Source: Polytrichum commune (taxonomy: Eukaryota; Streptophyta; Polytrichopsida; Polytrichales; Polytrichaceae). Taken from it: 64,000 nucleotides of DNA. Shown one piece after another: positions 1 to 12,654 of this stretch (the first letter of the stretch is position 1; each line of letters starts with the position of its first letter). The stretch covers positions 45,720,758 to 45,784,757 of the forward strand of contig OX485805.1 in NCBI GenBank assembly GCA_950295325.1. The letters are read 5' to 3'. A program made the translations under genes and the position numbers. The notes beneath the pieces are model-generated. The model searched no databases. It saw nothing but the letters and a program-made list of their open reading frames with translations, and was not told where the DNA came from.

Positions 1-303
1 CACCTGGCAATCACAAACAATGGTTTCTTGACATGTTATGATTCCTCAAACAAAGGAAGACTCATCAGCTATAGATCACACTGCCCCCAGAAAACCATCG
101 ATCATTGATTGAAATGTAAAAGTGAGTTCTTCAGAAACACTGACTGATAATGATGCACTTGGCTTACCTCGGGAATGAATCTCAATGTGGAAACTGAAGA
201 TGCACAGAATCTCAAGCAGTGATATAGGCTTTCCATTATGCAGTTCACTAGGTTAAAAATAAATATCTAACAAATAATAAACAAAACGAGTCTTAGATCC
301 CAC
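1..303. other. left-edge non-coding or possible further exon
   Basis: This stretch lies downstream of the first gene, which is on the minus strand. A minus-strand open segment at about 170-245 has an AG just before it and a good GTAAGC donor after it, and reads ELHNGKPISLLEIL in one frame. That frame does not join in phase to the exon ending at 313. It may therefore be 3' UTR, an alternative exon, or chance. Confidence 0.3.
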
Positions 304-3300
304 TTATCGTACCAAAAACTTGGTATGAAGAGAACTTTTGAACTGCTCCTCTTCCTCAAGCTTTATCAACCTCTTCTCATCCTCTGCAGTCATCTCTCGC
401 AAGGTAAGAGGCACTTGGGGTTCTTCATCTTCTTCCCTGGCAAAGATAGATCCGCATCAGACAAATGACAGTAAAGCCCAGAATTTGGCATTGGACATAT
501 TATAGATATCCTTTCAGTGGATAACACTTTTCATTGTGAGTTGATTCCCTATCAATTTCACATTGGTTGTTTTGCATACAAAATCAAAAAATTCTTTAAA
601 CTTCTTGTGCATGCTCAGAGGTAGTGATTGAATTTTGATAAGAGCAACCTATTTCAATTCATTGAGGGCCAAACTCAATTTAGCACCTCTTGGCATACCA
701 AAATGAGTTTGACCTTAATGAACCAATTTAGAATGTTCTTCATTCAAACCTCCACACTACCACCAAGCATGCACTGAAAAATTACCAAACAAGGAAGGTG
801 TTGTATGCAAATCGACCCACTCCTGACCAAAAGACTTGTTGAATAACTCTACTTAGCACAAGGTTAATACTTCATTTGATGAAGATCGTTTATTCTCCAT
901 CTTGGTAGACTTAATTCACCTGCGTTTAACAAATCGGGGCTGCCGCTTGAACCTATCCTTCACAGACTGCGGCCCTCGGGGTTGTTGTTGAGATGTAGAG
1001 TCAGGTGCCTTTTTGCGGAATCTATTTGCTACAAAATCTGTTGCATCCGAAAAACTTTCAACAGGACCTCCTCGTCTTCGTTTCTCTTCTTCTCTTGACA
1101 AGTTCCTCTCTATGCCCTCCGTCATGACAGCAACCGCCCGTTGCCTTGCGTCTTCTCTTGAAAGTTGTGGCCTTGGTGGAGAGGGTGGAGGTGAAGGTGT
1201 CACAGGTGCTTTCCTCTACAGCCAGTCAATACAGGATAAAAAATTTGAGTTAACAAGAAAAGGTAAGGCCTTTGCAATATAACAGTGAAATTGTGAAAGT
1301 AAACAATCGCTTAGAGGATATGGGATCTTTTGAGTGTCATTTTGGATTCTAGGTACATGTTTGTCAGGGGGAACCCTTTTCAGAATACTTCTCTTTAAAA
1401 TTCTTCCCTACATTTCATAGGCCACTTTACAATATGGCCAAGGCCCATAACCATGATATTATGAGGGAACTTAACATCCATCCAAAAGGCATGGAAATTT
1501 AGATTAAAGTTGAAATTTGTGTGGTCACAGTCCTTCAAGTATAGTGTAAAAACATACACAACCAGGCTCTCAACCAAGTGCTATTTCATTACCATCCTAT
1601 TTATGTCATCCCTTCTACAGAAGGGAGTGCACCTTCTTGTGATTACAGTGGGAGACCAGGTAAAAACAAAAAGAGACATGATAACAAATTGTGCATACTA
1701 TTATATGGTGATACAGGGAATTCAATGCTCCCACACTATTGTTCACAGGCATTTTATCCACAAATTCACCATAGTCATGAAAATAAGCAGAGTTCGTACC
1801 TGTGACCTGGCCTCATCCCCTTTCGCTAAAAGGGCCATGGCTCTCTGCCTCGCCTCCTCCCTTGAAAGCTCGATGTGGACTTTTGTGGGCTCTGCACCAA
1901 TGGGATTCTGTTTTTTGCTATGTGGTGGTGATCCTCCTGGCGCCCCTCGTCCTCGTCCTACTCGCCCTCCAACTTCGGGTGAAGGGGCACCCCTTCCGCG
2001 ACCTGCTGCAGCTCCCCCCATGCTGGGAGAAGGCGTCGATGGCAAGTTAAAAAAATTGAAGGACCCTATCTTTGGCGGCGTTGAATCTTCCGTTGGCTTT
2101 CCCAACGACAGATTCTTCAGCAGTCCTCGGAATGATGGTGACTTTTCGGACTCCCCAATCCGCTGCGCAAACAACTGCCCAGGACTCAACTCTTCAGTTG
2201 GTCTTTCCATGCCAAGCCCTTCCGGTTTAAATGAAGGAATTTCTTCAGATATTGAAATATCTACACTCAGTGTTGAAGGTTGCAAGGATGTGTTGCTGAC
2301 CATCTCTGCTGGTTGTTGAGATGGTGGCTCCCATTCACCTAGCCTTGCAGATAATTTATCACTACTTGTTACAGGAGAATCAGCTACTTGACTTGTTGAA
2401 AGTCCAATACCAAGATCTGGTGAAGTCTGCATAGGAACTTGCTCTTTTAAAGTTACAGGCACTTCAGGTGATTGTTGACTAACTACCCCAGAACTAGTGG
2501 TTGGTGCTACAGGAGCTTCCTTCTTTGGTTGCGAGGTAATCTTCGCCTGCATGGATTGCCGCATCTGCTTATACACCTTGTCCATCTTATCAAACTGACC
2601 TGCCTCACTGTATATTTGTATAAGTAAGTTGTATGTTGATGTACTAATGTTGACTGCATCCAGCTGCATGTCCTCAAAGATCTGTTCAACCTCAGCCACC
2701 CGTCCAGCCTGTTGGTGGTATTTGATCATAGCCACATAACTTGCGTCTGCAAGAGCACACAGTGACAAGCTGTTTATTACCTCCAAAATGCATGCAATGA
2801 CCGAAGACAAAATCCTCACATAGAGTTTTAGAAACATAGCAAGCGAGTGTTGTTGGCACCAAGCTTTGCAAAGCCCAAATTCTTTGTCACAAACCAGGGT
2901 GTGGAAAGGGAAGAGAGTAAAATTCAAACCTGAAATTTGAGCTTGGGGCTCAGCAATCACTGCACTTGGTACTTGAGATGCTTCTGGAATGGTAGAGACT
3001 TCCATTTGAGGAGCTGGTGTTTGAGTGACAACAACCTCAACTGGCTGGTGGACTTGAGCCACCACAGAAACTTTAACAGGAGGTGCTTCTTGAGCCTGTA
3101 ATTGAGGTCCAAAGTACTACCATCAGAAGCATGTAAGGAACTAAATTACACTATGAATGTAATAATGCTTGTACTGAACAATTCAAGGCAGTAAGTAAAG
3201 AAAAAGTCAGCATTCTCTTGTCTTTTGACAGCAAAACCTAATGACCAACTTAGGGTTCGTATGAGATGTTCCTGCACTTCCTTTAGAATGCACAGAAACT

Positions 3301-6132
3301 TTAGCAGGAGGTGCTGCTTGTGCATATGACTGAGGTCCAGAGTGCTGATATAGAAATATGCTGAAAATTATAAACTACACTAAAAGGTAACAAACACTTC
3401 TACTGAACAATTCAAGGGTAGAAAAACAAAAAAGATACCAGCCATTTCTTGTCGTTTGACAGCAATAACTAATGACCAAGCTAGGATTTCAATTGTATGT
3501 TCCTGTGGTTTCTGTAGAATGTACAACAGCAGTATCAGGAGGGTCAAGCTGTCCTGTTGTTACCCAGGTTGACTTAGTGAAGACTTTCTGGAAGGATGAG
3601 TGGTATAGTAATTCTCATAAATTGAAAGTAAGATGACTCCAATGTTGCCATTGGCGTAAATTATGGTGCTTCATGTTCAAGTTAGTCTGAATCTATATGT
3701 AATCCAGAAACGGGCATCACGAGAATTATAGGGCCCCAAAAGACTACTGCCTCCTTTCAGAGGTAAACACCTTGAACAGGTGCGGACAAGGCAGCCTACA
3801 CCTATATTTCTCCCCCAAGACCAAGGCCCTAAGGTCCCATGTGGTTGGTTAAGTATACCCAGTTCACCCAAATACCTCCTGAATAATTGAGTGGACCATA
3901 GGTGGCAGGGTGCACCCAATATCAAGTGCTAGGAAGGTCACCCATCGAGTACTATTCCAGCCTTAGGCGGCTTAATCTCCCATGGAATCCAGGCTAAGGC
4001 CTTGGGGTTTAAGCCACCACTCATGAGTTGAATATCATGTTGACACACCGGTAGAGTGTTCTGCACAGTTCGAAGAGAGAGAGAAAGAGGAGGTCGCACT
4101 GTGTTTGCAGATACACACACCTTGGGTTCCTCTCTGAGCGGAGAGGGAGGTGGTGGTGAAACTATCTTCCCCGGAGCTGCCAGAATCTGAGATAATGAGC
4201 CCCAAGCACTGGTTCGTGCTTTCTCTGCAGTGGGAGCACCCTCTCTCAATCTCCTGTGAGGGGCAGAATTCACAGGTGCGTGTGGAAGAGATGATCCCCT
4301 TCCAGATCCTTCTTGGTTCCTGTATTGGTTACTAGAAGGGCCCAACCTTGGCCGTGTCTCCCACGTTGCGGCAGATCCCTTCTTCAAGTCATCAACCCAA
4401 TGTCCAGCAGGTTTGTAGGCGGCTGTACCCCTACCAGCACCATGTGCTGCCGCTCCTGAAAGAGCTTCATTGGCACCTGGGAAAAAAGGCTCTGCTATAA
4501 ATGAAACACATAATTGTAGTTCCCCACTATGACATTCTAAAAATACTGCTTTTGTAGTCAGTTTCACCTCTTACATTGTAGATTAAAATCTCCTGTTGTT
4601 AAGTCATTACCAACTAACCAATTCAATAAGATTGCACCTGTAAGACTTCCCCACCAACATCACCACATGAAGTGAATCTTAGAGACAGTACAATAAAGAG
4701 AATGCGTAACCCTAAAAACCTTGCTTCAGGTCACAAGCCAAGGTCTGTGAACATACCCTCAATGGGCTTTTCCGCCTTGTCAGTGATCGCATCCTCAAAG
4801 CGACTGTCTGTGACAGGTTTACTGGCGTCTTCTGCCAAGTGTTCTGGCACCTGGCACAATCGTGCAAACCTTACTCAATATAGTGGCACTTTACGATGGG
4901 GGATTTGAAACATAGTCGTTGATAAGTTCATACTTCTCTTTCTCTGTCACCATATTCACGGAACACCTAACCCAGACGTCTGCCCTTCATAAACCCTAAC
5001 TCTCACTCAGCAGAGTGTACAGCAACAATACCGTTCGCACATTCCTTACCAAGAAGACATGAAAACGCAGGTTAAGAGATTGAAGCTTCACAATGGAGGA
5101 TTCTCTTTCTCTGTTTCCAGATTCACGCAAATACCTAACCCAGACACTTGCTCTTCATAAACCCTATTCCTCACTCAACAGAGTGTGCAGCGGCAATGCG
5201 GTTCGCACATTCCTTACCGAGTTGACGTGACATCGCAGGTTTAAGAGATTGGAACTTCCCAATGGGAATTCTATTTCTCTGTCATCAGGTTCATGCAAAC
5301 ACGTAACCCAGGCACTTGCCCTTCATAACCCCTAATTCTCACTCTGGCAGTTCGCATATGATATGATGTGACATCGCAGACCACGAAATTGGAGCTTTAC
5401 GATAAAGAACTCGAAGGAAACTTGTGAATAAGTGAGGATGGGATTCAACCTATTAGGCGGGATTTTTCTGTGAAGATTTACAGTAAAGGGCTTGAAACAC
5501 CTAACCCAGGCGCCTATCCCTTCATAAACCCTAATTCTCACTCACCAGAGTGTACAGCAACAATGCAGTTCGCACACTCCTTACCAAGATGGCAATGGCA
5601 TCGAATTCTTAACCCAGGCGTTTGCCCTTCTATCACAAACCCTAATTCTCACTCTGGCAGTTCGCATTTGCATTTCGCACAATGCAGTTCGCATTTGACA
5701 TAACATAACATGACGTGACATCGCAGATCACGAAATTGGAGCTCTACATTGGAGGATTCAGAAGAACCTTGTGATTAAGTGGGGATGGTAATGAACCTGT
5801 TGGGCGGCTGCTGGCTGTGCAGGTTGAAGAGTGAAGGGTTTGAAGGGAGTAGGCTGACTGGAAGGGACAGAGAACAGTGGGGCAGCTCCCACCGCACTTC
5901 CCCGACCTCTCCCTGCTGCTGCTGCTGCTGTATCTCCTAACCCGGAACCTCGCCCAACCCCCAACCCAAACCCAGACCCCAAACCCGAACCATAGGCGCC
6001 TTGCACATCCTCGCTCTCATCGCGACCCCGCCCTCTCCCCGACGAGAAACTGCGATTCTGGAAATGCGAAGTGGTCAATCCTCCTCGAGATCTGAAAATG
6101 GCCACGGCTCGCCGCTCCACCACACCCCTCAT
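304..6132 (-). CDS. mitochondrially targeted RG-rich protein with a PPR pair
   Basis: Seven exons join in phase through GT-AG introns: 5797-6132, 4757-4850, 4121-4494, 2930-3095, 1800-2746, 920-1215 and 304-436, giving about 781 residues if the TAA at 304-306 is the end. Exon 1 encodes a classic mitochondrial presequence (MRGVVERRAVAIFRSRGG, then RSFSSGRGRG) and Gly/Arg-rich repeats. The 1800-2746 exon begins with two P-type PPR repeats (SYVAMIKYHQQAGRVAEVEQ; TYNLLIQIYSEAGQFDKMDK), then Pro/Ser/Gln-rich sequence and a second RGRG block. A motif, SREEARQRAMAL, recurs as SREDARQRAVAV in the next exon. The C-terminus is acidic (LTLREMTAEDEKRLIKL). RNA binding in mitochondria is likely. The RG-rich leader recalls plant mitoribosomal small-subunit proteins such as mS35, but I cannot confirm that. 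A donor (GTACGA) at 312 leaves open that more exons lie beyond the window. ATG 6132 was chosen because an upstream ATG is followed at once by a stop. Confidence 0.6.
1411..1640 (+). repeat. short interspersed repeat, copy 1 of 3 (family GGCCACTTTACA)
   Basis: An intronic repeat of about 225 bp begins GGCCACTTTACAATATGGCC. Related copies sit at 32533-32745 and 34059-34275, sharing the start and a stretch near TTTGTGTGGTCAC. The third copy is preceded by TTA, the target preferred by PIF/Harbinger MITEs. No clear 3' inverted repeat was found. Confidence 0.6.
3060..3570 (-). repeat. triplicated exon-plus-intron unit of about 220 bp
   Basis: The exon at 2930-3095 begins within the first of three tandem copies. 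Further copies of its first ~60 bases (AGCACCTCCTGCTAAAGTTT in copy 2) lie at about 3270-3340 and 3500-3560. Each copy is followed by matching intron sequence (for example TACTGAACAATTCAAGG near 3175 and 3400). The extra exon copies lack an in-phase donor, and the third has an early stop, so they look like pseudo-exons. Confidence 0.75.
3666..4022 (-). mobile_element. 5S-rRNA-derived SINE, copy 1
   Basis: Read on the minus strand, the first ~115 bases follow plant 5S rRNA from about nucleotide 30 to its end: CTGGATTCCATGGGA, ATTAAGC, AATAGTACTCGATGGGTGAC and a final GGGTGCACCC. That covers the 5S internal control region, with box C at 3936-3947. An unrelated body follows, ending in GATTACATATAGA. 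Other copies are at 29273-29575 and 37700-38024 with the same head and tail. It sits in the 3096-4120 intron of the PPR-containing gene, in the same orientation as that gene. Confidence 0.8.
4930..5790. repeat. intronic tandem array, about five diverged units
   Basis: Five units of 130-170 bp share CCTAACCCAGGCGC-like, CTTCATAAACCCTAATTCTC and AGTTCGCACATTCCTTACC segments (near 4965, 5135, 5300, 5505 and 5610). Some units also contain a degraded copy of the exon 1/intron 1 boundary. Compare 5435-5462 with 5785-5806, which holds the real donor. Confidence 0.8.
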
Positions 6133-6239
6133 TGCTCCTCGCAAAAACCTACATTCGTTCCATCGACAACAATGGCAGCAGTTGGAGTCGCAGGGGTTTA
6201 TGGTTTAGGACAACACAGGTGTTACGATCCCACATGTAC

Positions 6240-6814
6240 TCAACACATACATTTATGAATCTAAATTTCTAGAGTATTTGTACATTTGAGGGTAATAGTT
6301 GCAATCAAGGGTCGTGTAGATCTCTGTCCACCACTTTGCCATCAGTTTCATTTGAGAATCTCTCCATACCTTGTGCAGAAGGGGGGGGACTATTGAACCT
6401 AGAATGGTCAACAAATTTTTGAACACATAGTCCAATCTCATGGGGATCCAATTGTTAATACAATTGGGAGAGCCTATGTGAACACTTAAAGAGGGCTAGG
6501 GGTAAACATCCACTTCTTTGAGTTGGGTTCTTATCATTGTTACTCGAGGTGAAAACACATGATTTTTTATTATAGCATTTTCTTTTTTGGACAATTTGAT
6601 TTGAAATTAGCATCAGAGACCCCAAGCTAATGCAATGGAACCCACCCAAGATGAATAAACCACCACCCTACATGGGTCATGTGTTTTTAACTATACATGT
6701 TCTTTATCTTGGTAATAATGGTTGGGGCCCAACTCAAAGAGGTCCCGTCTACAATAGCCATGGCCCTTTCAACCAATCTTTTGAAAAAAAACTCGTCATT
6801 TTGACCTCGTATAA
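6240..6814. other. degraded repeat sequence upstream of the PPR-containing gene
   Basis: No gene was recognised. Around 6390-6500 there are phrases shared with the ~370-bp TIR family described at 30745 (GGACTATTGAACCTAGAATGG, CAATTGGGAGAGCCTATGTG), so a decayed copy is likely. The region also contains the promoter side of the minus-strand gene starting at 6132. Confidence 0.4.
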
Positions 6815-7100
6815 GGGCCGATTCACACATGTGCCAAGTCTTAACACCCAATTCACTTGGAGTCAATTTGTGCAATCTTAGTTACTGAAAGCATGGAAGT
6901 TAGGACTTACCACTTCACATGGGGTCCCAGCTGAGTGTGACATGGATGTCTACATGACAACACTTTCTAGAGGCGAGACTAGGGACTTGTGTTGAGAGTT
7001 GAGTCAAGCAAAAAGCTAGAACCACACTTTAATGGGCTCTTGAGGCTCAAAGTTGGGATTTTGCATGCATGTTGGAACTTTGTTGAAATGTGAAATGAAA
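6815..7100 (-). mobile_element. decayed PIF/Harbinger-type MITE
   Basis: It starts GGGCCGATTCACAC and, read in reverse, matches the outer element at 32787-33991 over most of its length (for example GACATGGATGTCTACATGACA and TGTTGAGAGTTGAGTCAAGC). It lies just downstream of the decayed LINE. Confidence 0.6.
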
Positions 7101-8560
7101 TGAAATTGATTTTAAAGTCCACGAAGCCAAAAAGGCTGATGGGAGTGAAAGTGCATCATGATGGTTTCAAACCAATTGATTCTCTAGAGTGGTGGAGTAT
7201 GGTAACCTCCATGACTTAGAGGCTAAGGTTAACTTGATGGTATAATTGAAAGAAAACTTGAGGCTCCTTGGAATTACATTCTCAAATAATGATGGAAACT
7301 TATCTCTAATGGGGTTGTAGAGGGGACATTCCAACACGAAATGTGCCTCATTTTCAATTGCATTGTACGAGCAAGAGTGGCATGGTCTAGTATCTCTAGA
7401 GATAGGGATACTCATCCATCGTCCAATTTCAATGGCAAGTCTATGGTTCGAGGTGCGGTAGGCAACAACGATCTTACATTGTGGTGGAGTCAATGGTTAA
7501 TTCAAGTACAATTCACATTCATATATATAAGAAACTTCTCGAGGTGGAGGTAATCTAGTTTCTTCCCAAAGAAATGGAAAGAGTTCCACTCTTTCACCAA
7601 AAAAACCTCCTTGATATCAACATGTGTATTTTTAATGTGGTTGGATTGTCATGGGGTTCCTAATGAGATAACTCCCGTGATGTCTTCCGCATGGTTGTCG
7701 ATATGTACCAAGTGTTAAATCCTTGTTTAGCCAAGTGTTAGGATACTTTATTGACTGACCAAAAGGGGGATAGGTGGGCAAGCCATTGTCGAAAGCCCAT
7801 AGTAAACTTCAGAGCGTATAATTCTATGGGAAATTCTCCAAATTCAACCAGTAAGATATGATAGGCAGTTGAAGAACGCACTTTGATGTGAGACATGTTA
7901 TGCATCTTCATGCCTTTCTCAAAGACTTTCCAATGAGAGTTTTTGAAGTCACCTCCCCAAATTTCGGTGTCATCGGTGAAAGGGGAAGCACTAAAGCCTC
8001 GAATATGTGAGATTTGAGGTCCCAACATGTGACGCCAACTACCGCTTTCATACTTGTGATTACTTGCCTTTCATTATATGGCTCAAAGTAGCCATGTGAA
8101 TAAAAATTAATCCCAATGTATTTGTATTCACGGGTGATCTCAATTTGGTCCTTGATCTTAGTCTTAGCTAGATTGACTTGAAGGCAAGAAGAAGTGCAAA
8201 ACTCATATTAATAGCTTTGATCAAACGTCTTTGTAGGCTTGCGCCTCGTCTAGAGAGTAGAACAACGTTAGCATAAAGAATGGCAACCATTGTGTTAGAT
8301 AAGCACATAGAATCCTTGTCGACCTTGTCCAAATATGTTTCAAGTTCATCAATGTACAATACAAGACAAACAACGTGTGTGTGTTGGAGGGGGGGGGGGA
8401 ATCCTTGTTTAACACCGATGTCAAATATTACTTCGCCGTTTGTGTCACCATGTTGAAATGAGTAGGACTTAAGACCCCATGTGAATCGACCCTAACTAAT
8501 GTACTCTTTATAACTCTTGTTCTAAAGCTCGACATGACAATCTACATGAATTGCAATTGC
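7100..8560 (-). pseudogene. decayed LINE reverse transcriptase, 3' part
   Basis: Minus-strand translation in several frames gives consecutive pieces of a non-LTR reverse transcriptase: IGVKQG and LYIDELETYLDKVDKDS, then VAILYANVVLLSRRGASLQ where the family has YADD, then EFCTSSCLQVNLAKTK. A thumb-region piece (KVFEKGMKMHNMSHIKVRSS) follows at about 7740-8000. At 7167-7493 there is a C-terminal zinc-binding segment (RTSNHRLAIEIGRW, then CHSCSYNAIENEAHFVLECP) of the zf-RVT type. The catalytic YADD is altered, and frameshifts occur at the G run near 8390 and near 8190. It is a dead copy. The 5' part was not recognised. Confidence 0.8.
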
Positions 8561-11186
8561 TAGCCAAATAACAAACTTCCCATTATGATCCAACAACCCA
8601 AAAAGTAGTATGTGGAACTTGAGGTGTTTGTAACAAGAAGGTCACATTCCCTTGGTTGCTTAATGATCCGACACATGATGGGTTTTGCCGGTATATAGAT
8701 TGATTGGTCAAAGTGGGGATGTTTTAAATCAACATTTGAGTTGTAGAATATAAGATGAGCATATTGAACTTTGATTCCGGCATTGCACACATTTGCAAAC
8801 CAAGAGCATTTCTCAAATTGCACGATGTTTCAATTCGATGATCAATTGCATGAGTGACATAGTATCAATCGTTTGAACATGAGCATTGAGTGCACTTAAA
8901 TTGCACAATTTCTTCGTAGATTAATTTAGTGATGAAGACAACGATACTTTGTGAGAATGCTTGATTTGTTCCAAATCCTACAAGAACAACATCGCCCTTT
9001 AGAATCACCAAGTGTAGTTTATTTCAACATAATATTAGTCAACACTTTTAAGGTCTTCCATGTTTTTTTCATGTTCATATTGTAGCAACAAGTATTAAAA
9101 AAGAAGAAGATATTGTGATCATCCTCCCCCAATTCCATAGATCACCAAATTGCAAGTACATAGTCACTAATGTTACAAATTAATCTCCTTGACAACGAAG
9201 TTATCAAACACAACATGGTCAATTTATTGTAGATTGGAAATTCACCTCCAAATTAGGAACTAGACTGGATGTGAGGTATGTAACTCAAATGGTTGATTGT
9301 ATGAGCTTGAGTTTGAAGAAGATTAACAATAAAATAATATCACTTTGCTACTGCTTGAAGGTGTCAAAGCAATAATTTGCCATGTCATGTGTGAAAGCGA
9401 CATGCCTCGTATTGAAATATACTCAAGAAAGTGACACATGTTTGGGATACTGACACATTTTAAGGTGGAGATGAGTCCCCTTTAGCCCTTGAATGCTCAT
9501 GCAACCCAAAATGGGTCACCACCTAATATTTAGATGGGTTTGCGACCCAAGTGGCAATCTATGGGGATGGAAGGTGTCTATTGGTGTAGGGTGGTGCCAC
9601 TACCATGCGGGCCAAAATAACATTTAAAATTTTTGTACTCTAGGTATGTAGGATTTTTGTTAGTTTGGAATTGCTTGTTTTGTGAGGAAGTCACATGAGT
9701 TATCCAAATTAGGAGCAAATATTTTTCACATATGATGTCCGATTTGGGTGGGTTTTTCTCTTTAGGAAATGTGACAATTGTGCACGACTTCACTGGATGA
9801 ATTTGGGGGTAAAAATTAGTGCACATGTTACTTACTCCCAATCAAAGAGTGGATATCCCAAATGTTCTCACGTGACCCTTTAACTTTGAGGGTGATGGAA
9901 CTCTCTAAATTTCATCAAAATAACCCAATTTTTTGGGAGTAGCTCACATACCATTACTTAGCATGTAGTTCACGTTTCATGGGCCCCAAAATATAACAGT
10001 AGGATGCTCAAAAAGTTGCACATGGAGACTTAAATTCAAAGTGAATTCTCAACCTCCCATTGTTATATTAGAGGGCCCACGTCGTTGAGTATTGCATTTG
10101 TCAACCACATTATATATCATGGCAAAGTTTCAAGCTATCAAACAATTGTATCTTGACCGAAGTAGTCATAAAATGAAAAGTTTCAGAGTTTTCTCTAATT
10201 GCCCTCTTGACAAAGGCCATGTTCGCATGTCAATCTGACCTAGCAAATGTGGTCCAATTGACTTAAAAATTTCACAACAAGAATATATGGTAGTCTAGTT
10301 CACATCCAAACAGTTGGAATTCAAGAAAATATTTTTTCTTCTTTTTTTCTTTTTGGTTAAATAACTGAAATTTAAAGCCCTGATGCTGCCCCTGCCCGAA
10401 AATCAAATGTGGAAGCTAGGGGTAAAGTAGAACTCTGAAGAGCATGAGAAAACTGTTCAAGATAGACATTTTGTTTGTGGAAATCACACAAGGTTTGAAG
10501 AAGATATCATCATTTGTTTCTTGGACATCTAATGCTATGTATTCTGCACCTACAGTATAAGTCCCGATAATTTTAGTGTGGATTCCTTATTATTAGTGTG
10601 GCCCACAGTATTTACCATAATCAGTCTACATTGTAGTTGTTTTGTTGGTTACCAGAAGAACAGATTGCTGAGGTGCCACATACTTGTTAGACAAGGTTCT
10701 GAATGCGACAAGCTTCAAGAAGCTGGCAATTAATACCTGCAAGCAATGACATGACATTTACCAATCTGATGAGCCTCTAAAACATAGCAATGCATCCACT
10801 TAGTCTTGTTGAATCCAAAGAGGTAGTATGAAGTGGAGAAGACCAACAATATTAACAAGCTGCAACAAAATACCACCCACTATTCACAATCCTGGTAATT
10901 CCCAGAAGCTGGTCCTACAAACTCAAGCCACCTAAAAACCATCACCAAAATAAGTTTCAAAATGTGCTTCGTCTGTCATTTGTAGTTATTCATACGAGAA
11001 GGCTAGTCATAACAGCCCATGAACAAGACCCCTCCGGCATCACCTTCTCTCCTAACTTGGTGGTGGCCTGCCCTCCCCTCATTTAAAGGAAATGCAGAAC
11101 ATCACACTCACACCCACAGCTTTGCAACACTTTCTCTTTGCTCTGTATGTCTCTGTCTCTATTGTTGATCATGTCCTGTACATTCT
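8561..11186. other. AT-rich intergenic sequence
   Basis: No gene was supported. The left part may hold unrecognised 5' LINE sequence, since open stretches around 8560-8823 on the minus strand lack known motifs. The right part includes the 3' flank of the universal-stress-protein gene ending at 11187. Confidence 0.4.
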
Positions 11187-12159
11187 TCAACCCTGTGATG
11201 TTTCTGACGTCCCTATTTGTGTGTCAGCAGCCTCAATCTTCTGTTCAGGTTTTGCCTCAAGCTTTGGAGGAGGACTTAGGGCTTGTGGACTTGGGGTTCT
11301 TGGTCTGGAATTTGATCGATGGGTAATGGTCACATTGTCTTTTTCCTCTGGAAACCTCACAACAACAACTGGGCAATCGCAGTGATGGACGCAGTAGTCA
11401 CTCACACTCCCAAGACGAGCTTTGCGAGAACGCTTGGCTGCTCCAAACCCTACAACGACAACAACAACAACCCCCCATTATCATCAATATCTTTGATGTA
11501 TCCAAAAAGATCACACTAAAATAATCAGAAAACTCTCATATGAAAGCAGAACCAACTATACTGATGCAAAGTTTCAAGATAAGGCAGACAAAACACACCA
11601 CATGCATCAGCAAAAATTCCTCCTAAGTTCCCACGCTAGAATATTTACACTATGTAAGCAAAATCACCATGATGCACAAGTAGAAGTTATCTGCAGATAC
11701 AAAGGATTTCTGGCAATAACACATAAACCTGGAGCATTGGAAAAAGGTGGTTCACTCCTTACCTCGACTTCCCATGATCACTGCATTGACTCCAAGACGC
11801 TCTACCTCCAGGCAGATCCGCTCCTTCATGTCATGATCTTTCACAATATGAATCTTGTAGGGGATTTTGGCATCTGACAGAGGCTTGGCGAGGTCAGCAC
11901 TTTTAGTGCTGGTGAAAATATCAAAATCATCTTCCATTTTCTGCTGAGACTCCTTGTCTGCCTCTAATATTTGGTCTGATGCACCCCAGTCAGCTCCAAA
12001 GAGGACACTTGTGGGTCTGACATGGAGAATGACCACACTGTCCCCTGGGCGTAGGTAGTTAGCAACTGCCCATTTCACCGCATAAGCACTCTCGTCACTC
12101 AAATCCACTGCAATTGCAATCTTTCGATCGCTTCCTTGCTGCAATGCTGAGAAAGGCAT
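11187..12159 (-). CDS. universal stress protein A-like, plant PHOS32/PHOS34 type
   Basis: Two coding exons (11763-12159 and 11187-11449) join in phase across a 313-bp intron to give 219 residues. The N-terminal half has the hallmark KIAIAVDLSDESAYAVKWAV, then YLRPGDSVVILHVRPTSVL and FGADWG, typical of land-plant USP proteins. The glycine-rich ATP-binding segment spans the exon junction (MGSR then GFGAAKRSRKARLGSVSDYC), followed by the terminal strand CPVVVVRFPEE. A Pro/Ser-rich tail (RPRTPSPQALSPPPK) contains possible phosphorylation sites. The family binds ATP and is linked to stress signalling in the cytosol. A TTGCAG acceptor 7 bases before the ATG implies an upstream leader exon, possibly near 13.7-14.0 kb. 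The protein looks intact. Confidence 0.9.
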
Positions 12160-12654
12160 AGTTCTCCTGCAATATTGGAATATATGCTAGGAATGAGGTG
12201 CAGAACAGATTCACCAGCAAGTAACAACATAGCTAGAAGCTATATCATACCACATGTTAATACACAAAAGGAAAGACTGGACTATTATATACATCAAATG
12301 ATCCCAAAGTATACTTCATCAACAAGCACAATACCCTCTTTGTAACCAACTGTCCACACTGCAGGTCATATTAAGCTGCAAATAAATCTTCAGTAATCAG
12401 AAAGTCAAACAAATAGTTGAACGCAACATAAAATTATGTCAGCCATCCATGTTTTTGCACGCTCAGTTCATCATTTGGTTCACAGAGTGAAAAGCTTCAA
12501 GGAAGATACTGACGTAATTTCCCTTTAATCTTTTTCTTTCAAAAGTAGGCAGCACAGCTACCTTCAAGCTTACACTCTATTTCTTGTGTCACTGTCAAAA
12601 CCTCTTTGTGGTTTCATGAGGTGATCAGTGATATAGTTAGCAACACTTTGATCT

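Noticed and set aside
1510-2319. Plus-strand open frame of 269 codons
   Set aside because: It lies antisense to the large exon of the PPR-containing gene, whose minus-strand reading has domains and in-phase splice sites.
2930-3065. A start codon for a separate PPR gene at 3065
   Set aside because: That start is GTG, and the frame is preceded by a clean acceptor that joins in phase to the exon ending at 4121.
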